Notes: generated from the letters alone by a model not told the origin. Positions 1 through 5,825 are shown, numbered from the stretch's first letter. The stretch: 6,014 nt of DNA from Paludibacteraceae bacterium (GCA_017550055.1 JAFYMM010000111.1:1-6014), one strand, 5' to 3'. Numbers and translations: made by a program.

Positions 1-726
1 ACTATCAACTATATGCGTTTACCCGAACAATTTGCTTCAAAAGTTTCAAAACAATTAATGATGGATTCTGTCGAAATAATGAATTTTATAACAGATGAAG
101 TAAAAATGGCAGAATTGGGTTACGAACCAAAACACCTTTTCTCACTTGTTATTCGTAATACATACGAAGTATGGTGGACTATTTCGGTTGAAAAATTGAT
201 GCAACGACTAAAAAAAGAAAATGATGCTTTTTGGAATGCTAATAGTCGCAGAGAAAAAGCTGAACGCATCGGACTAACAATCCCTGAAGTTATTACACTT
301 GCAAGTATAGTAGAAGAAGAGACTAATTATCAACCAGAAAAATCGCGCATAGCTGGATTATATCTCAATCGTTTACGCAAAGGCATTCGTTTACAAAGTG
401 ACCCAACGGTAAAATATGCACTAAAAGATTTCACACTTAACCGTATTTTATTTGAACACCTTAAAGTAGATGACCCTTACAACACCTATAAATACGCAGG
501 ATTGCCTCCTGGGCCAATTCGTTTACCGAGTGTTGCAACTATCGATGCTGTATTGAATGCCGAAAAGCATAACTATATATATATGTGTGCTCATCCTGAT
601 TTTAATGGCACTCATAATTTTGCCGTAACTCTTGCTGAACATAATAGCAATGCGGCAAAATATCACGCTGCACTTCACAAATGGCTAGCAGAAAAGAAAA
701 AGAAGCAAACTACAAATCAGCCTTAA
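1..726 (+). CDS. mltG: Endolytic murein transglycosylase MltG (YceG-like), C-terminal part, 5' end outside window
   Basis: MltG is an inner-membrane lytic transglycosylase that cuts nascent glycan strands in peptidoglycan and is thought to set strand length. The frame is open from base 1 (TINYMRLPEQ...), so the ATG at 13 is probably internal. The visible 241 codons carry the family hallmarks: NTYEVWW (window codons 53-59), LASIVEEET (100-108), IAGLYLNRLRKG, LQSDPTVKYA, DPYNTYKYAGLPPGPI and HNF near the end. By family knowledge the first Glu of IVEEET (codon 105, bases 313-315) corresponds to the catalytic glutamate of E. coli MltG. Compared with the usual length of about 340 residues, roughly 110 are missing, including the expected N-terminal membrane anchor. 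The end is a Lys-rich tail (AEKKKKQTTNQP), and the TAA lies inside the opposing ABC-F gene. Family assignment is very secure; only the true start is unknown. Confidence 0.95.
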   Translation, partial: TINYMRLPEQFASKVSKQLMMDSVEIMNFITDEVKMAELGYEPKHLFSLVIRNTYEVWWTISVEKLMQRLKKENDAFWNANSRREKAERIGLTIPEVITLASIVEEETNYQPEKSRIAGLYLNRLRKGIRLQSDPTVKYALKDFTLNRILFEHLKVDDPYNTYKYAGLPPGPIRLPSVATIDAVLNAEKHNYIYMCAHPDFNGTHNFAVTLAEHNSNAAKYHAALHKWLAEKKKKQTTNQP

Positions 727-2641
727 GACCATCCACCTCTTCCGACAACAACTCCCATTCATACATTTTTGCATCAAGTGTATGTTTGGTTCGTTCGTAC
801 TCCTTGAGCAAAGCCTCATCTGTTTCTCCCTCGGCAAATTTGGCCTCTATCTCGGCTATGCGTGTCTCGGCTTTCTCTATATCGCGCTCTAACCCCTCAA
901 TATCACGCTCAATCTTACGTATCTTTTTAGAGACCTCCTTACGCATTTCATAGTTGATACGCCCCTCCGACTTCTCTACCACCACCGACTGACCAGTAGC
1001 CACAGTCTGTTGACTGCCCGCTGTTAACTGTTGACTTTCGGCTGTTGCTCTAAGGTATTCATCGATACCTCCCAAGTGTGTCTTTACCTTACCTCCACCA
1101 AATTCATACACTTTGGTTACTAATCCATTGAGAAAATCACGGTCGTGCGACACGATAATAACCGTCCCATCAAACGCCTGAATTGCCTCTTTCAACACAT
1201 CTTTCGACCTCATATCCAAGTGATTCGTTGGCTCATCGAGGATCAATAAGTTCACAGGCTCGAGCAACAACTTAATCATTGCCAAACGACTACGCTCGCC
1301 ACCTGAAAGCACTTTAACTTTTTTATCCGAAGCTTCTCCGCCAAACATAAATGCACCAAGAATATCACGTATCTTTGTACGAATATCACCTACTGCAACA
1401 TAATCAATAGTGTCAAATACTGTCAAATTCTCGTCCAACAATGATGCTTGATTCTGAGCAAAATAGCCTATTTTAACACCATGTCCTAATTTCATTGTAC
1501 CACTATGCTCTATCTCTTGCATAATACATTTCACAAGTGTAGATTTACCCTCGCCATTCTTACCAACAAATGCCACTTTCTCGCCTCGGTGTATCTGTAA
1601 GTCTATATTATTAAGCACGACATGGTCGCCATACGCCTTAGTGAGATGCTCAATATCTATCGGCAATACACCTGAATGTGGAGCTGGCGGAAATTTCAAT
1701 CTAAGCGATGAATTATCCTCTAAATCTACCTCTATACGCTCCAATCTCTCTAATGCCTTAATGCGCGACTGCACTTGCACTGCCTTAGTGGCTTTATAGC
1801 GGAAACGCTCGATAAACTCCTCAGTATCTGCTATCACCTTTTGCTGATTCTCATACGCTCTGAGCTGTTGCTCTCTACGCTCTTTGCGCAACTCTACATA
1901 TTTGGTATATGGCACTTTGTAATCATAAATCTGTCCAAGCGAAATCTCTATCGTGCGCGATGTTACTGCATCAAGAAAGGCTCTATCGTGCGATACTAAT
2001 AAAAGCGACGAAGAAGATGTAGCCAAAAACTGTTCTAACCAACGAATTGACTCTATATCAAGATGGTTAGTTGGCTCATCAAGCAACAAAAGGTCAGGAC
2101 GCGACAACAATATCTTTGCTAATTCAATACGCATACGCCACCCACCTGAAAATTCGGATGTTGGACGGTCGAAATCAGTGCGCAAAAATCCCAAACCTAT
2201 CAATGTACGCTCTATCTCCGACATCATATTATCTGCTCCCATAAGGGTGAGGCGTTCATTCTCTATAGACAATCTCTCGATAAGGTCTGTATATTCAGCA
2301 CTCTCATAATCAGTGCGCTCAGCCAATTCTTGCGTCAATCGCTCTACACGCTTTTGAGTATCAAGCACATCACCAAATGCAGTCTTTGCTTCATCCATCA
2401 CGGTCTTATCATCATTCACCAACAGGTGTTGTGGCAAATATCCTATCTTGAAATCTTTAGGCATCGACACTCGCCCTCCTGACGATTGTTGTAATCCTGC
2501 AAATACTTTAAGCATCGTACTCTTACCCGCTCCATTCTTACCCACAAGCGCAATCTTCTCCTTTGGATTCACCAAAAATGACACCTCCTCAAATAATGGA
2601 GTGCCTGTAAAATCTATCGTTAATTTTTCTACTGATATCAT
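710..2641 (-). CDS. ABC-F family ATPase, tandem ATP-binding cassettes, no membrane domain
   Basis: ABC-F proteins are soluble twin-cassette ATPases that act at the ribosomal E site, affecting translation and in some subfamilies antibiotic resistance. Of 643 residues, NBD1 has Walker A GKNGAGKST (34-42), Q-loop Q71, signature FSGGW (164-168), Walker B LLLLDEP (184-190, E189 catalytic) and H-loop H218. The interdomain linker, about 240-320, includes FIERFRYKATKAVQVQSRIK, the region that contacts tRNA in the family. NBD2 has Walker A GKNGEGKST (360-368), LSGGE (445-449), LILDEP (466-471, E470) and H499. A charged C-terminal coiled coil runs from about 562 to 636. Motifs and C-terminal extension most resemble the YheS/YdiF/Uup-type housekeeping ABC-F proteins, so resistance is not inferred. 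Start ATG at 2641 gives MISVEKLTIDF, the family's normal beginning; an upstream ATG at 2674 would add 11 residues from repeat sequence. Residues 534-547 come from a decayed 7-bp repeat. Its end overlaps mltG by 17 bp. Confidence 0.95.
   Translation of the reverse strand: MISVEKLTIDFTGTPLFEEVSFLVNPKEKIALVGKNGAGKSTMLKVFAGLQQSSGGRVSMPKDFKIGYLPQHLLVNDDKTVMDEAKTAFGDVLDTQKRVERLTQELAERTDYESAEYTDLIERLSIENERLTLMGADNMMSEIERTLIGLGFLRTDFDRPTSEFSGGWRMRIELAKILLSRPDLLLLDEPTNHLDIESIRWLEQFLATSSSSLLLVSHDRAFLDAVTSRTIEISLGQIYDYKVPYTKYVELRKERREQQLRAYENQQKVIADTEEFIERFRYKATKAVQVQSRIKALERLERIEVDLEDNSSLRLKFPPAPHSGVLPIDIEHLTKAYGDHVVLNNIDLQIHRGEKVAFVGKNGEGKSTLVKCIMQEIEHSGTMKLGHGVKIGYFAQNQASLLDENLTVFDTIDYVAVGDIRTKIRDILGAFMFGGEASDKKVKVLSGGERSRLAMIKLLLEPVNLLILDEPTNHLDMRSKDVLKEAIQAFDGTVIIVSHDRDFLNGLVTKVYEFGGGKVKTHLGGIDEYLRATAESQQLTAGSQQTVATGQSVVVEKSEGRINYEMRKEVSKKIRKIERDIEGLERDIEKAETRIAEIEAKFAEGETDEALLKEYERTKHTLDAKMYEWELLSEEVDGLKADL
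987..1046 (-). repeat. Degenerate in-frame heptanucleotide repeat inside the ABC-F gene
   Basis: On the plus strand, six consecutive 7-bp units run from 1005 to 1046 in strict register. They are variants of GACTGTT (for example GTCTGTT, GACTGCC, AACTGTT); further decayed units may reach back to 987. Read in the gene they encode two heptapeptides, AESQQLT and AGSQQTV (residues 534-547), in the linker between the second ATPase cassette and the C-terminal coiled coil. The unit is the same one that forms a nearly perfect array in recN at 4919-4952. Confidence 0.75.
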
Positions 2642-2660
2642 AATATGTAAAGTTCGTAAA

Positions 2661-2725
2661 AGACATAATAACATAATAACAAAATTTATTATACCTTATT
2701 TTTATGTTCTTATGTTATTCTGTCT
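2661..2725. repeat. Imperfect inverted repeat (16-bp arms) in the ABC-F leader
   Basis: AGACATAATAACATAA (2661-2676) is complementary to TTATGTTATTCTGTCT (2710-2725) with one mismatch and a 33-nt loop. In a transcript running from trhA into the ABC-F gene, or starting in the gap, this could fold into a long AU-rich stem ending about 20 nt before the start codon. On the minus strand the stem is followed by a short U run. The right arm lies within the 22-bp sequence also found before trhA, so it may be a repeat relic and not a regulatory structure. Confidence 0.5.
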
Positions 2726-2726
2726 T
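2705..2726. repeat. 22-bp intergenic repeat, copy 1 (trhA to ABC-F gap)
   Basis: This 22-bp sequence, starting TGTTCTTATG and ending TTCTGTCTT, is identical to 3476-3497 in the preceding gap. A further TTCTTATGTT at 2725-2734 repeats the 2707-2716 segment after 18 bp, so this copy sits in a small cluster of related units. It fills part of the 101-bp gap between the stop of trhA and the start of the ABC-F gene. Confidence 0.8.
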
Positions 2727-2742
2727 CTTATGTTAAAACAAA

Positions 2743-3354
2743 TCACAATGTTTTCCACAAAAACATAAAATGCGCCACCGTGCCAAGCAATACAAACAAG
2801 TGCCACACAAAATGGAAATATCTATATTTCTTATGATTAGCATAAAACACAGCCCCACCAGTGTAAGCCAAACCCTCAATCAATAACCACCAAAGCCCTA
2901 TCGCAGACGTAGCATCCCACACAGGTTTAGCAACAAACACAACACTCCACCCCATAGCCAAATATATTATTAAAGACAAACGGGGAAACTTACCAATAGC
3001 AAATAATTTATAGAATAATCCACCTATTGCGACAGCCCACATCACGCCAAAACCAATCCATCCACCTATGCCTCCAAGTATTGATAGCCATACTGGCGTA
3101 TAACTTGCCGCTATAAGCACATAAATTGACACATGGTCAAATATTCTTAATTTTGCTTTGCGCTCACCTGGCATAGCCAAATGATACAATGTAGATGCCA
3201 AATATTGCATCAAAGCTCCTATAGCAAATACCACAACACCAAGCTTGTAAGCCCAATCACAACCATCACATTTCGCTAACAATAACCATCCAGCAACCAC
3301 TGCAAACAAACAGCCTGCCGCATGCGACCACGCATTTAATCTCTCTTCTTTCAT
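2743..3354 (-). CDS. trhA: Hemolysin III / PAQR-family membrane protein (TrhA-like)
   Basis: This is an integral inner-membrane protein of the hemolysin III/YqfA (PAQR) family, linked to membrane lipid homeostasis; the hemolysin name is historical. The 203 residues show about seven hydrophobic segments (roughly 12-27, 38-56, 75-93, 96-118, 127-146, 152-172, 181-200). Conserved polar residues sit in the family's places: the N-terminal ERLNAWSHAAG, S54 and H58 of STLYH, DH at 73-74 in FDHVSIYVLIAASYTP, and H181/H185 in HFVWHLFVLLG. By family knowledge the DH and C-terminal histidines form a metal site. Length is typical. The ATG at 3354 is preferred because it gives MKEERLNAWSH; a GTG at 3372 would add six residues without any homology-like sequence. 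It lies 143 bp downstream of recN and 101 bp upstream of the ABC-F gene on the same strand, both gaps carrying repeats. Family call secure; biochemical activity not inferable. Confidence 0.92.
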   Translation of the reverse strand: MKEERLNAWSHAAGCLFAVVAGWLLLAKCDGCDWAYKLGVVVFAIGALMQYLASTLYHLAMPGERKAKLRIFDHVSIYVLIAASYTPVWLSILGGIGGWIGFGVMWAVAIGGLFYKLFAIGKFPRLSLIIYLAMGWSVVFVAKPVWDATSAIGLWWLLIEGLAYTGGAVFYANHKKYRYFHFVWHLFVLLGTVAHFMFLWKTL

Positions 3355-3396
3355 ATTATATTTATTTTTCACCTAAGAACATGATTTTCATTTGCC

Positions 3397-3425
3397 CACA
3401 AATAACACAAATATTCACAAATATA
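3397..3425. repeat. Short tandem-like CACAAATA repeats before trhA
   Basis: CACAAATA occurs three times at 9-10 bp spacing (3397-3404, 3406-3413, 3416-3423), followed by low-complexity sequence containing TTCGTGTAATCTGTGG. This is non-coding sequence between recN and trhA. Flanking it, TAAGAACA (3374-3381) and TGTTCTTA (3476-3483) form an 8-bp inverted pair, so the block from 3374 to 3497 may be one repeat element. Confidence 0.55.
3418..3425 (-). promoter_or_regulatory. Possible -7 element for trhA (weak)
   Basis: The minus strand reads TATATTTG at 3425-3418, matching the Bacteroidetes -7 pattern TAnnTTTG, and would give a leader of roughly 55-60 nt before the ATG at 3354. No TTTG is found about 20 bp further upstream, and the match falls in A/T-rich repeats, so it may be chance. 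Confidence 0.25.
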
Positions 3426-3475
3426 ATTGATTCGTGTAATCTGTGGAAAAAAATCAATCTAAAAGAGTATATTTC

Positions 3476-3497
3476 TGTTCTTATGTTATTCTGTCTT
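3476..3497. repeat. 22-bp intergenic repeat, copy 2 (recN to trhA gap)
   Basis: This copy is identical over 22 bp to 2705-2726 and in the same orientation. It ends at the base adjoining the recN stop codon (TAA on the minus strand, 3498-3500). Two copies about 770 bp apart, each in a gap following a minus-strand gene, indicate a dispersed repeat and not a gene-specific site. Confidence 0.8.
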
Positions 3498-5156
3498 TTA
3501 TTTACCCAAAAGTTCCCTCGCTGCTCTTATTGCCGCTTCCGACGGATTTTTGCCAGAAAGCATCTCTGCTATTTCCAATTCACGCTCCGACGCCGAAAGC
3601 TCCACCACTCGCGTAATAGTTGCATCGTCTGTGTCTTGCTTAAATACTTTAAAATGTTGTACTCCACGAGCTGCTATCTGTGGCAAATGACTAATAGTAA
3701 GCACTTGTATATCACGAGCCATCTCATCCATCATCTCGCCCATACGCCCTGCCACATCGCCACTCACCCCTGTATCAATCTCATCAAAAATAATTGTTGG
3801 CAATTCTGCACTCTTTGCAATCAAACACTTAAGCGCTAACATAAGTCGTGCAATCTCACCGCCCGACGCTATAGAAGCTATTGGACGTAACTCTGCATTC
3901 TTATTAGCCGTAAAAAGAAATTCTACCACATCTGCCCCATCAAGCGCATAATCTTTTGCCGACATACGCACTTCGATACGCGCGTTCAACATACCCAACA
4001 ATTGCAAACGCTCCACCAAATAATCTGCTATCTTTTCACATACACTACTACGCTTAGCCGTCAATCGCTTCGCTTCTGTTGAGAGTTGAGAATTGAGAGT
4101 TGAGAGTTCTTTCTCCAACGTGGCTATCTCCTCATCGAATGAATCAATGCGTTGCAATTTGGCATCATATTCATCGCGCAAAGCTATCAATTCCGGCACC
4201 GAAGACACTCTATGTTTTTGTTCTAACGAATATATCACATCTAATCGCTCTTCAATCCATGCCTTGCGCTGTGGGTCAAATTCCATATCTGCACACATAT
4301 CAGCCACCTCTGCCGACACATCTTTCAACTCCACATACAGCGACTCCAATCTCTCTGTCAAAGCCTCAGCTTGTTTCATATATCGCGCCGTATGAGCCAC
4401 TTTTTGCTTCACTTCACGCATCTGCAACACAATACCATATTGCTCATCATCCAATCTACTCAACGCCTCAGACAAATCTCCTTTTATCTCTTCAACATGA
4501 TTCAATCTCTCCAATTCCTCCTCCAACTCTTCTTGCTCGGTTGCAATAAGATTAGCATCATTTAATTGTTCAAACTGAAACTGTGCATAATCACGTTCTG
4601 CACCCCACTTTTCTGCCATTTCTCTCACTTCGGCCAACTTCTGCGTTGTCATGCGCCACTCATCATACACAGCTCTATACGCATCTTTTTCATCCTTAGA
4701 TTGAGCAATTATGTCCACTATCTTCAATTGAAAATCAGAACTATTAAGCAACAAATTCTCATGTTGCGAATGTATATCAATCAACAAAGATGCAATAGCA
4801 CGCATCTGTTGCAACGTAACAGGCGTATCATTCACAAACGCACGCGACTTACCTGCCGACGTCAGCTCTCTACGAATAACACACTCCTCCTCCCAGTCCA
4901 ACCCATACTCCTCAAAAAGACTGTTGACTGTTGACCGTTGACTGTTGACTGAAAAAACAGCTTCAACCACACACTTCGTCGCACCATCTCGCACAGCCTT
5001 CGCATCGGCACGTGCACCCATCACCAAAGCAAGAGCTCCCATGATGATACTCTTACCAGCACCTGTCTCACCTGTAATCACCGAAAAACCATCCGCCAAA
5101 TCCAACTCCAACGTATCTATTAGAGCATACTGACTTATATATAAACGTTTAAGCAT
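3498..5156 (-). CDS. recN: DNA repair protein RecN (SMC-like ATPase)
   Basis: RecN is a cytoplasmic SMC-like ATPase acting early in double-strand break repair with RecA, probably by holding DNA ends or sister duplexes together. The 552 residues match the usual length. The N-terminal half-domain opens MLKRLYISQYALI and has Walker A GETGAGKS (29-36) followed by IMGALALVMGARAD. A long charged coiled coil occupies about 150-400. The C-terminal half-domain has signature SGGE (431-434), Walker B TIIFDEIDTG with FDEID at 457-461, VSGDVAGR, and SHLPQIAA with H490. Two segments are repeat-derived: 69-80 (VNSQRSTVNS core) and 350-360 (ELSTLNSQLST), each from 7-bp tandem DNA units in frame; all catalytic motifs remain. 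The ATG at 5156 gives the canonical N-terminus, and a Bacteroidetes-type promoter lies just upstream. No E. coli-type SOS box was recognised. It is the first of three co-directional genes and is divergent from the small gene at 5389. Confidence 0.97.
   Translation of the reverse strand: MLKRLYISQYALIDTLELDLADGFSVITGETGAGKSIIMGALALVMGARADAKAVRDGATKCVVEAVFSVNSQRSTVNSLFEEYGLDWEEECVIRRELTSAGKSRAFVNDTPVTLQQMRAIASLLIDIHSQHENLLLNSSDFQLKIVDIIAQSKDEKDAYRAVYDEWRMTTQKLAEVREMAEKWGAERDYAQFQFEQLNDANLIATEQEELEEELERLNHVEEIKGDLSEALSRLDDEQYGIVLQMREVKQKVAHTARYMKQAEALTERLESLYVELKDVSAEVADMCADMEFDPQRKAWIEERLDVIYSLEQKHRVSSVPELIALRDEYDAKLQRIDSFDEEIATLEKELSTLNSQLSTEAKRLTAKRSSVCEKIADYLVERLQLLGMLNARIEVRMSAKDYALDGADVVEFLFTANKNAELRPIASIASGGEIARLMLALKCLIAKSAELPTIIFDEIDTGVSGDVAGRMGEMMDEMARDIQVLTISHLPQIAARGVQHFKVFKQDTDDATITRVVELSASERELEIAEMLSGKNPSEAAIRAARELLGK
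4078..4108 (-). repeat. In-frame 7-bp tandem repeat in recN coiled coil (GTTGAGA units)
   Basis: Plus-strand units GTTGAGA at 4078, 4085 and 4099, with a single-base variant ATTGAGA at 4092 and a partial unit GTT at 4106-4108, give about 4.4 copies. On the coding strand the unit reads TCTCAAC. Because three 7-bp units equal seven codons, the tract encodes a heptapeptide-periodic segment, ELSTLNSQLST (residues 350-360), near the end of the RecN coiled coil. Confidence 0.9.
4919..4952 (-). repeat. In-frame 7-bp tandem repeat in recN N-terminal domain (GACTGTT units)
   Basis: Plus-strand units GACTGTT at 4919, 4926 and 4940, with a single-base variant GACCGTT at 4933 and a partial GACTGA at 4947, give nearly five copies. 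On the coding strand the unit reads AACAGTC and encodes residues 69-80, with VNS repeated after seven residues. It sits between the first strand block of the ATPase head (VVEAVF) and the sequence resuming at LFEEYG, probably a surface loop. Confidence 0.9.
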
Positions 5157-5182
5157 AATAATCCATTATAAAATAATAATCA

Positions 5183-5214
5183 CAAAATTACAAAAAATAA
5201 TCGAAATACACAAA
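5183..5214 (-). promoter_or_regulatory. Proximal recN promoter, Bacteroidetes -33/-7 type
   Basis: The minus strand has TTTG at 5214-5211, a 20-bp spacer, then TAATTTTGT at 5190-5182. This matches the Bacteroidetes housekeeping consensus TTTG / TAnnTTTGY with ideal spacing. Transcription would start near 5176, leaving a leader of about 20 nt before the recN ATG at 5156. Inferred from pattern only. Confidence 0.6.
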
Positions 5215-5306
5215 CACCACCCCCCAAAAAACTATTAGTATCCAATGAAAATAACACCAAAGACGAGATAGAACAATAGAAATAAATCGCTTCTATTTTT
5301 ACGATA

Positions 5307-5339
5307 CAAAGTTACGAAACATCTTTAATACATTCCAAA
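5307..5339 (-). promoter_or_regulatory. Distal candidate recN promoter, Bacteroidetes -33/-7 type
   Basis: The minus strand has TTTG at 5339-5336, a 21-bp spacer, then TAACTTTGT at 5314-5306, again matching TTTG / TAnnTTTGY. A transcript from here would carry a leader of about 145 nt before recN. It may be a second recN promoter. It lies 50 bp upstream of the divergent TTG-start gene, so a regulator made there could affect it. Confidence 0.45.
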
Positions 5340-5352
5340 TATTTTTCACCCC

Positions 5353-5369
5353 AAAAATCAACAATTTTT
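5353..5369. promoter_or_regulatory. Short inverted repeat upstream of the small HTH gene (possible operator)
   Basis: AAAAAT (5353-5358) and ATTTTT (5364-5369) form a perfect 6-bp inverted repeat with a 5-nt spacer, 19 bp before the TTG at 5389. HTH repressors often bind such sites near their own start. However, the arms are almost pure A/T in an A/T-rich region, so chance is a serious alternative. Confidence 0.2.
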
Positions 5370-5388
5370 CAAAATCACGGATAAAAAT

Positions 5389-5577
5389 TTGATAAACAAA
5401 AGGTTCAATGAGGCTATTTTTTACCTACTTGAAAAAGGGTATGCCGAAACCAAATTCGAAATTTCAAATAAATTGTTTATAACTCCCACAAAACTATCAG
5501 AAACCCTATCAGGCAGACTGAATATTAGCACCAAAGTCGTAACACGACTTGCGCAAAACTACCCACAAATAGACTAA
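5389..5577 (+). CDS. Putative small helix-turn-helix protein, possibly the N-terminal remnant of a phage-type regulator
   Basis: The 62-residue protein starts MINKRFNEAIFYLLEKG and continues through a segment that looks like an XRE/phage-repressor helix-turn-helix: KFEISNKLFITPTKLSETLSGRLNISTKVVTRLAQNYPQID. In Bacteroidota regulators of this type the pattern 'RFNEAI..L' followed by 'S..LSE.L.GR...S' normally leads into a segment like NP.WLLTG and often a C-terminal domain. Here translation stops (TAA, 5575-5577) just where that would begin, and no other frame downstream restores it. The only plausible start is TTG at 5389; the frame is open from 5329 but contains no ATG or GTG. It is divergent from recN, with 232 bp between the starts. 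It may be a functional solo HTH, a decayed regulator, or (less likely) a chance ORF. Target unknown. Confidence 0.5.
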   Translation: MINKRFNEAIFYLLEKGYAETKFEISNKLFITPTKLSETLSGRLNISTKVVTRLAQNYPQID

Positions 5578-5590
5578 CAACAATAGAAAA

Positions 5591-5623
5591 TGACACAATT
5601 GACACAATTGACACAATTGACAC
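5591..5623. repeat. 9-bp tandem repeat cluster A (TGACACAAT x 3.7)
   Basis: TGACACAAT occurs at 5591, 5600 and 5609, followed by a partial TGACAC at 5618-5623. The units are perfect and head to tail, starting 14 bp after the stop of the small HTH gene. Confidence 0.9.
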
Positions 5624-5641
5624 GCCCTAAAAAGTGTCAAT
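5616..5641. repeat. Stem-loop at the end of repeat cluster A
   Basis: ATTGACAC (5616-5623) and GTGTCAAT (5634-5641) are a perfect 8-bp inverted repeat around the 10-nt loop GCCCTAAAAA. No T-run follows on the plus strand, so it is not a standard Rho-independent terminator; a protein-binding palindrome or recombination/replication site is equally possible. Confidence 0.55.
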
Positions 5642-5825
5642 AACTATCAAAAAAATAGATATACTTATATATAAATATTATTAATAAGGTTCGCGTATTT
5701 TTTTTATATATTACATTCAATTTCTTTTCTTCAAGAATTACAAATTAAAATTTGTGAACCAAGGCTGCAGCTCGGTAATCTAAAATAAATTTTGATTCCA
5801 CTCGCTTTGCACTCAGTTTGCGAAA

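Noticed and set aside
710..2641. Antibiotic-resistance ABC-F gene
   Set aside because: Motifs and C-terminal coiled coil fit housekeeping-type ABC-F proteins; nothing in the sequence points to a resistance subfamily.
2642..2674. Upstream ATG at 2674 extending the ABC-F protein by MLLCLLRTLHI
   Set aside because: The added residues are read from repeat sequence and do not resemble the family; MISVEKL from the ATG at 2641 is the normal N-terminus.
2743..3354. True haemolysin toxin
   Set aside because: The name is historical; sequence and topology fit the PAQR membrane homeostasis family, with no toxin features.
3355..3372. GTG start at 3372 for trhA, adding six residues
   Set aside because: The internal ATG at 3354 gives the expected MKEERLNAWSH beginning, and the extension lies in A/T-rich leader.
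3381..3839. 152-codon plus-strand open frame across the recN-trhA gap and the end of recN
   Set aside because: Its first part translates low-complexity intergenic repeats and the rest is antisense to the conserved ATPase C-terminus of RecN; no domain or plausible start is visible.
4093..4934. Several overlapping plus-strand open frames (100-149 codons) opposite recN
   Set aside because: They are antisense shadows of RecN, whose motifs and full length are unambiguous on the minus strand.
5686..5712. T-rich run at about 5697-5705 as a Rho-independent terminator
   Set aside because: No GC-rich stem precedes the T-run; the nearby sequence only forms very weak A/T palindromes.
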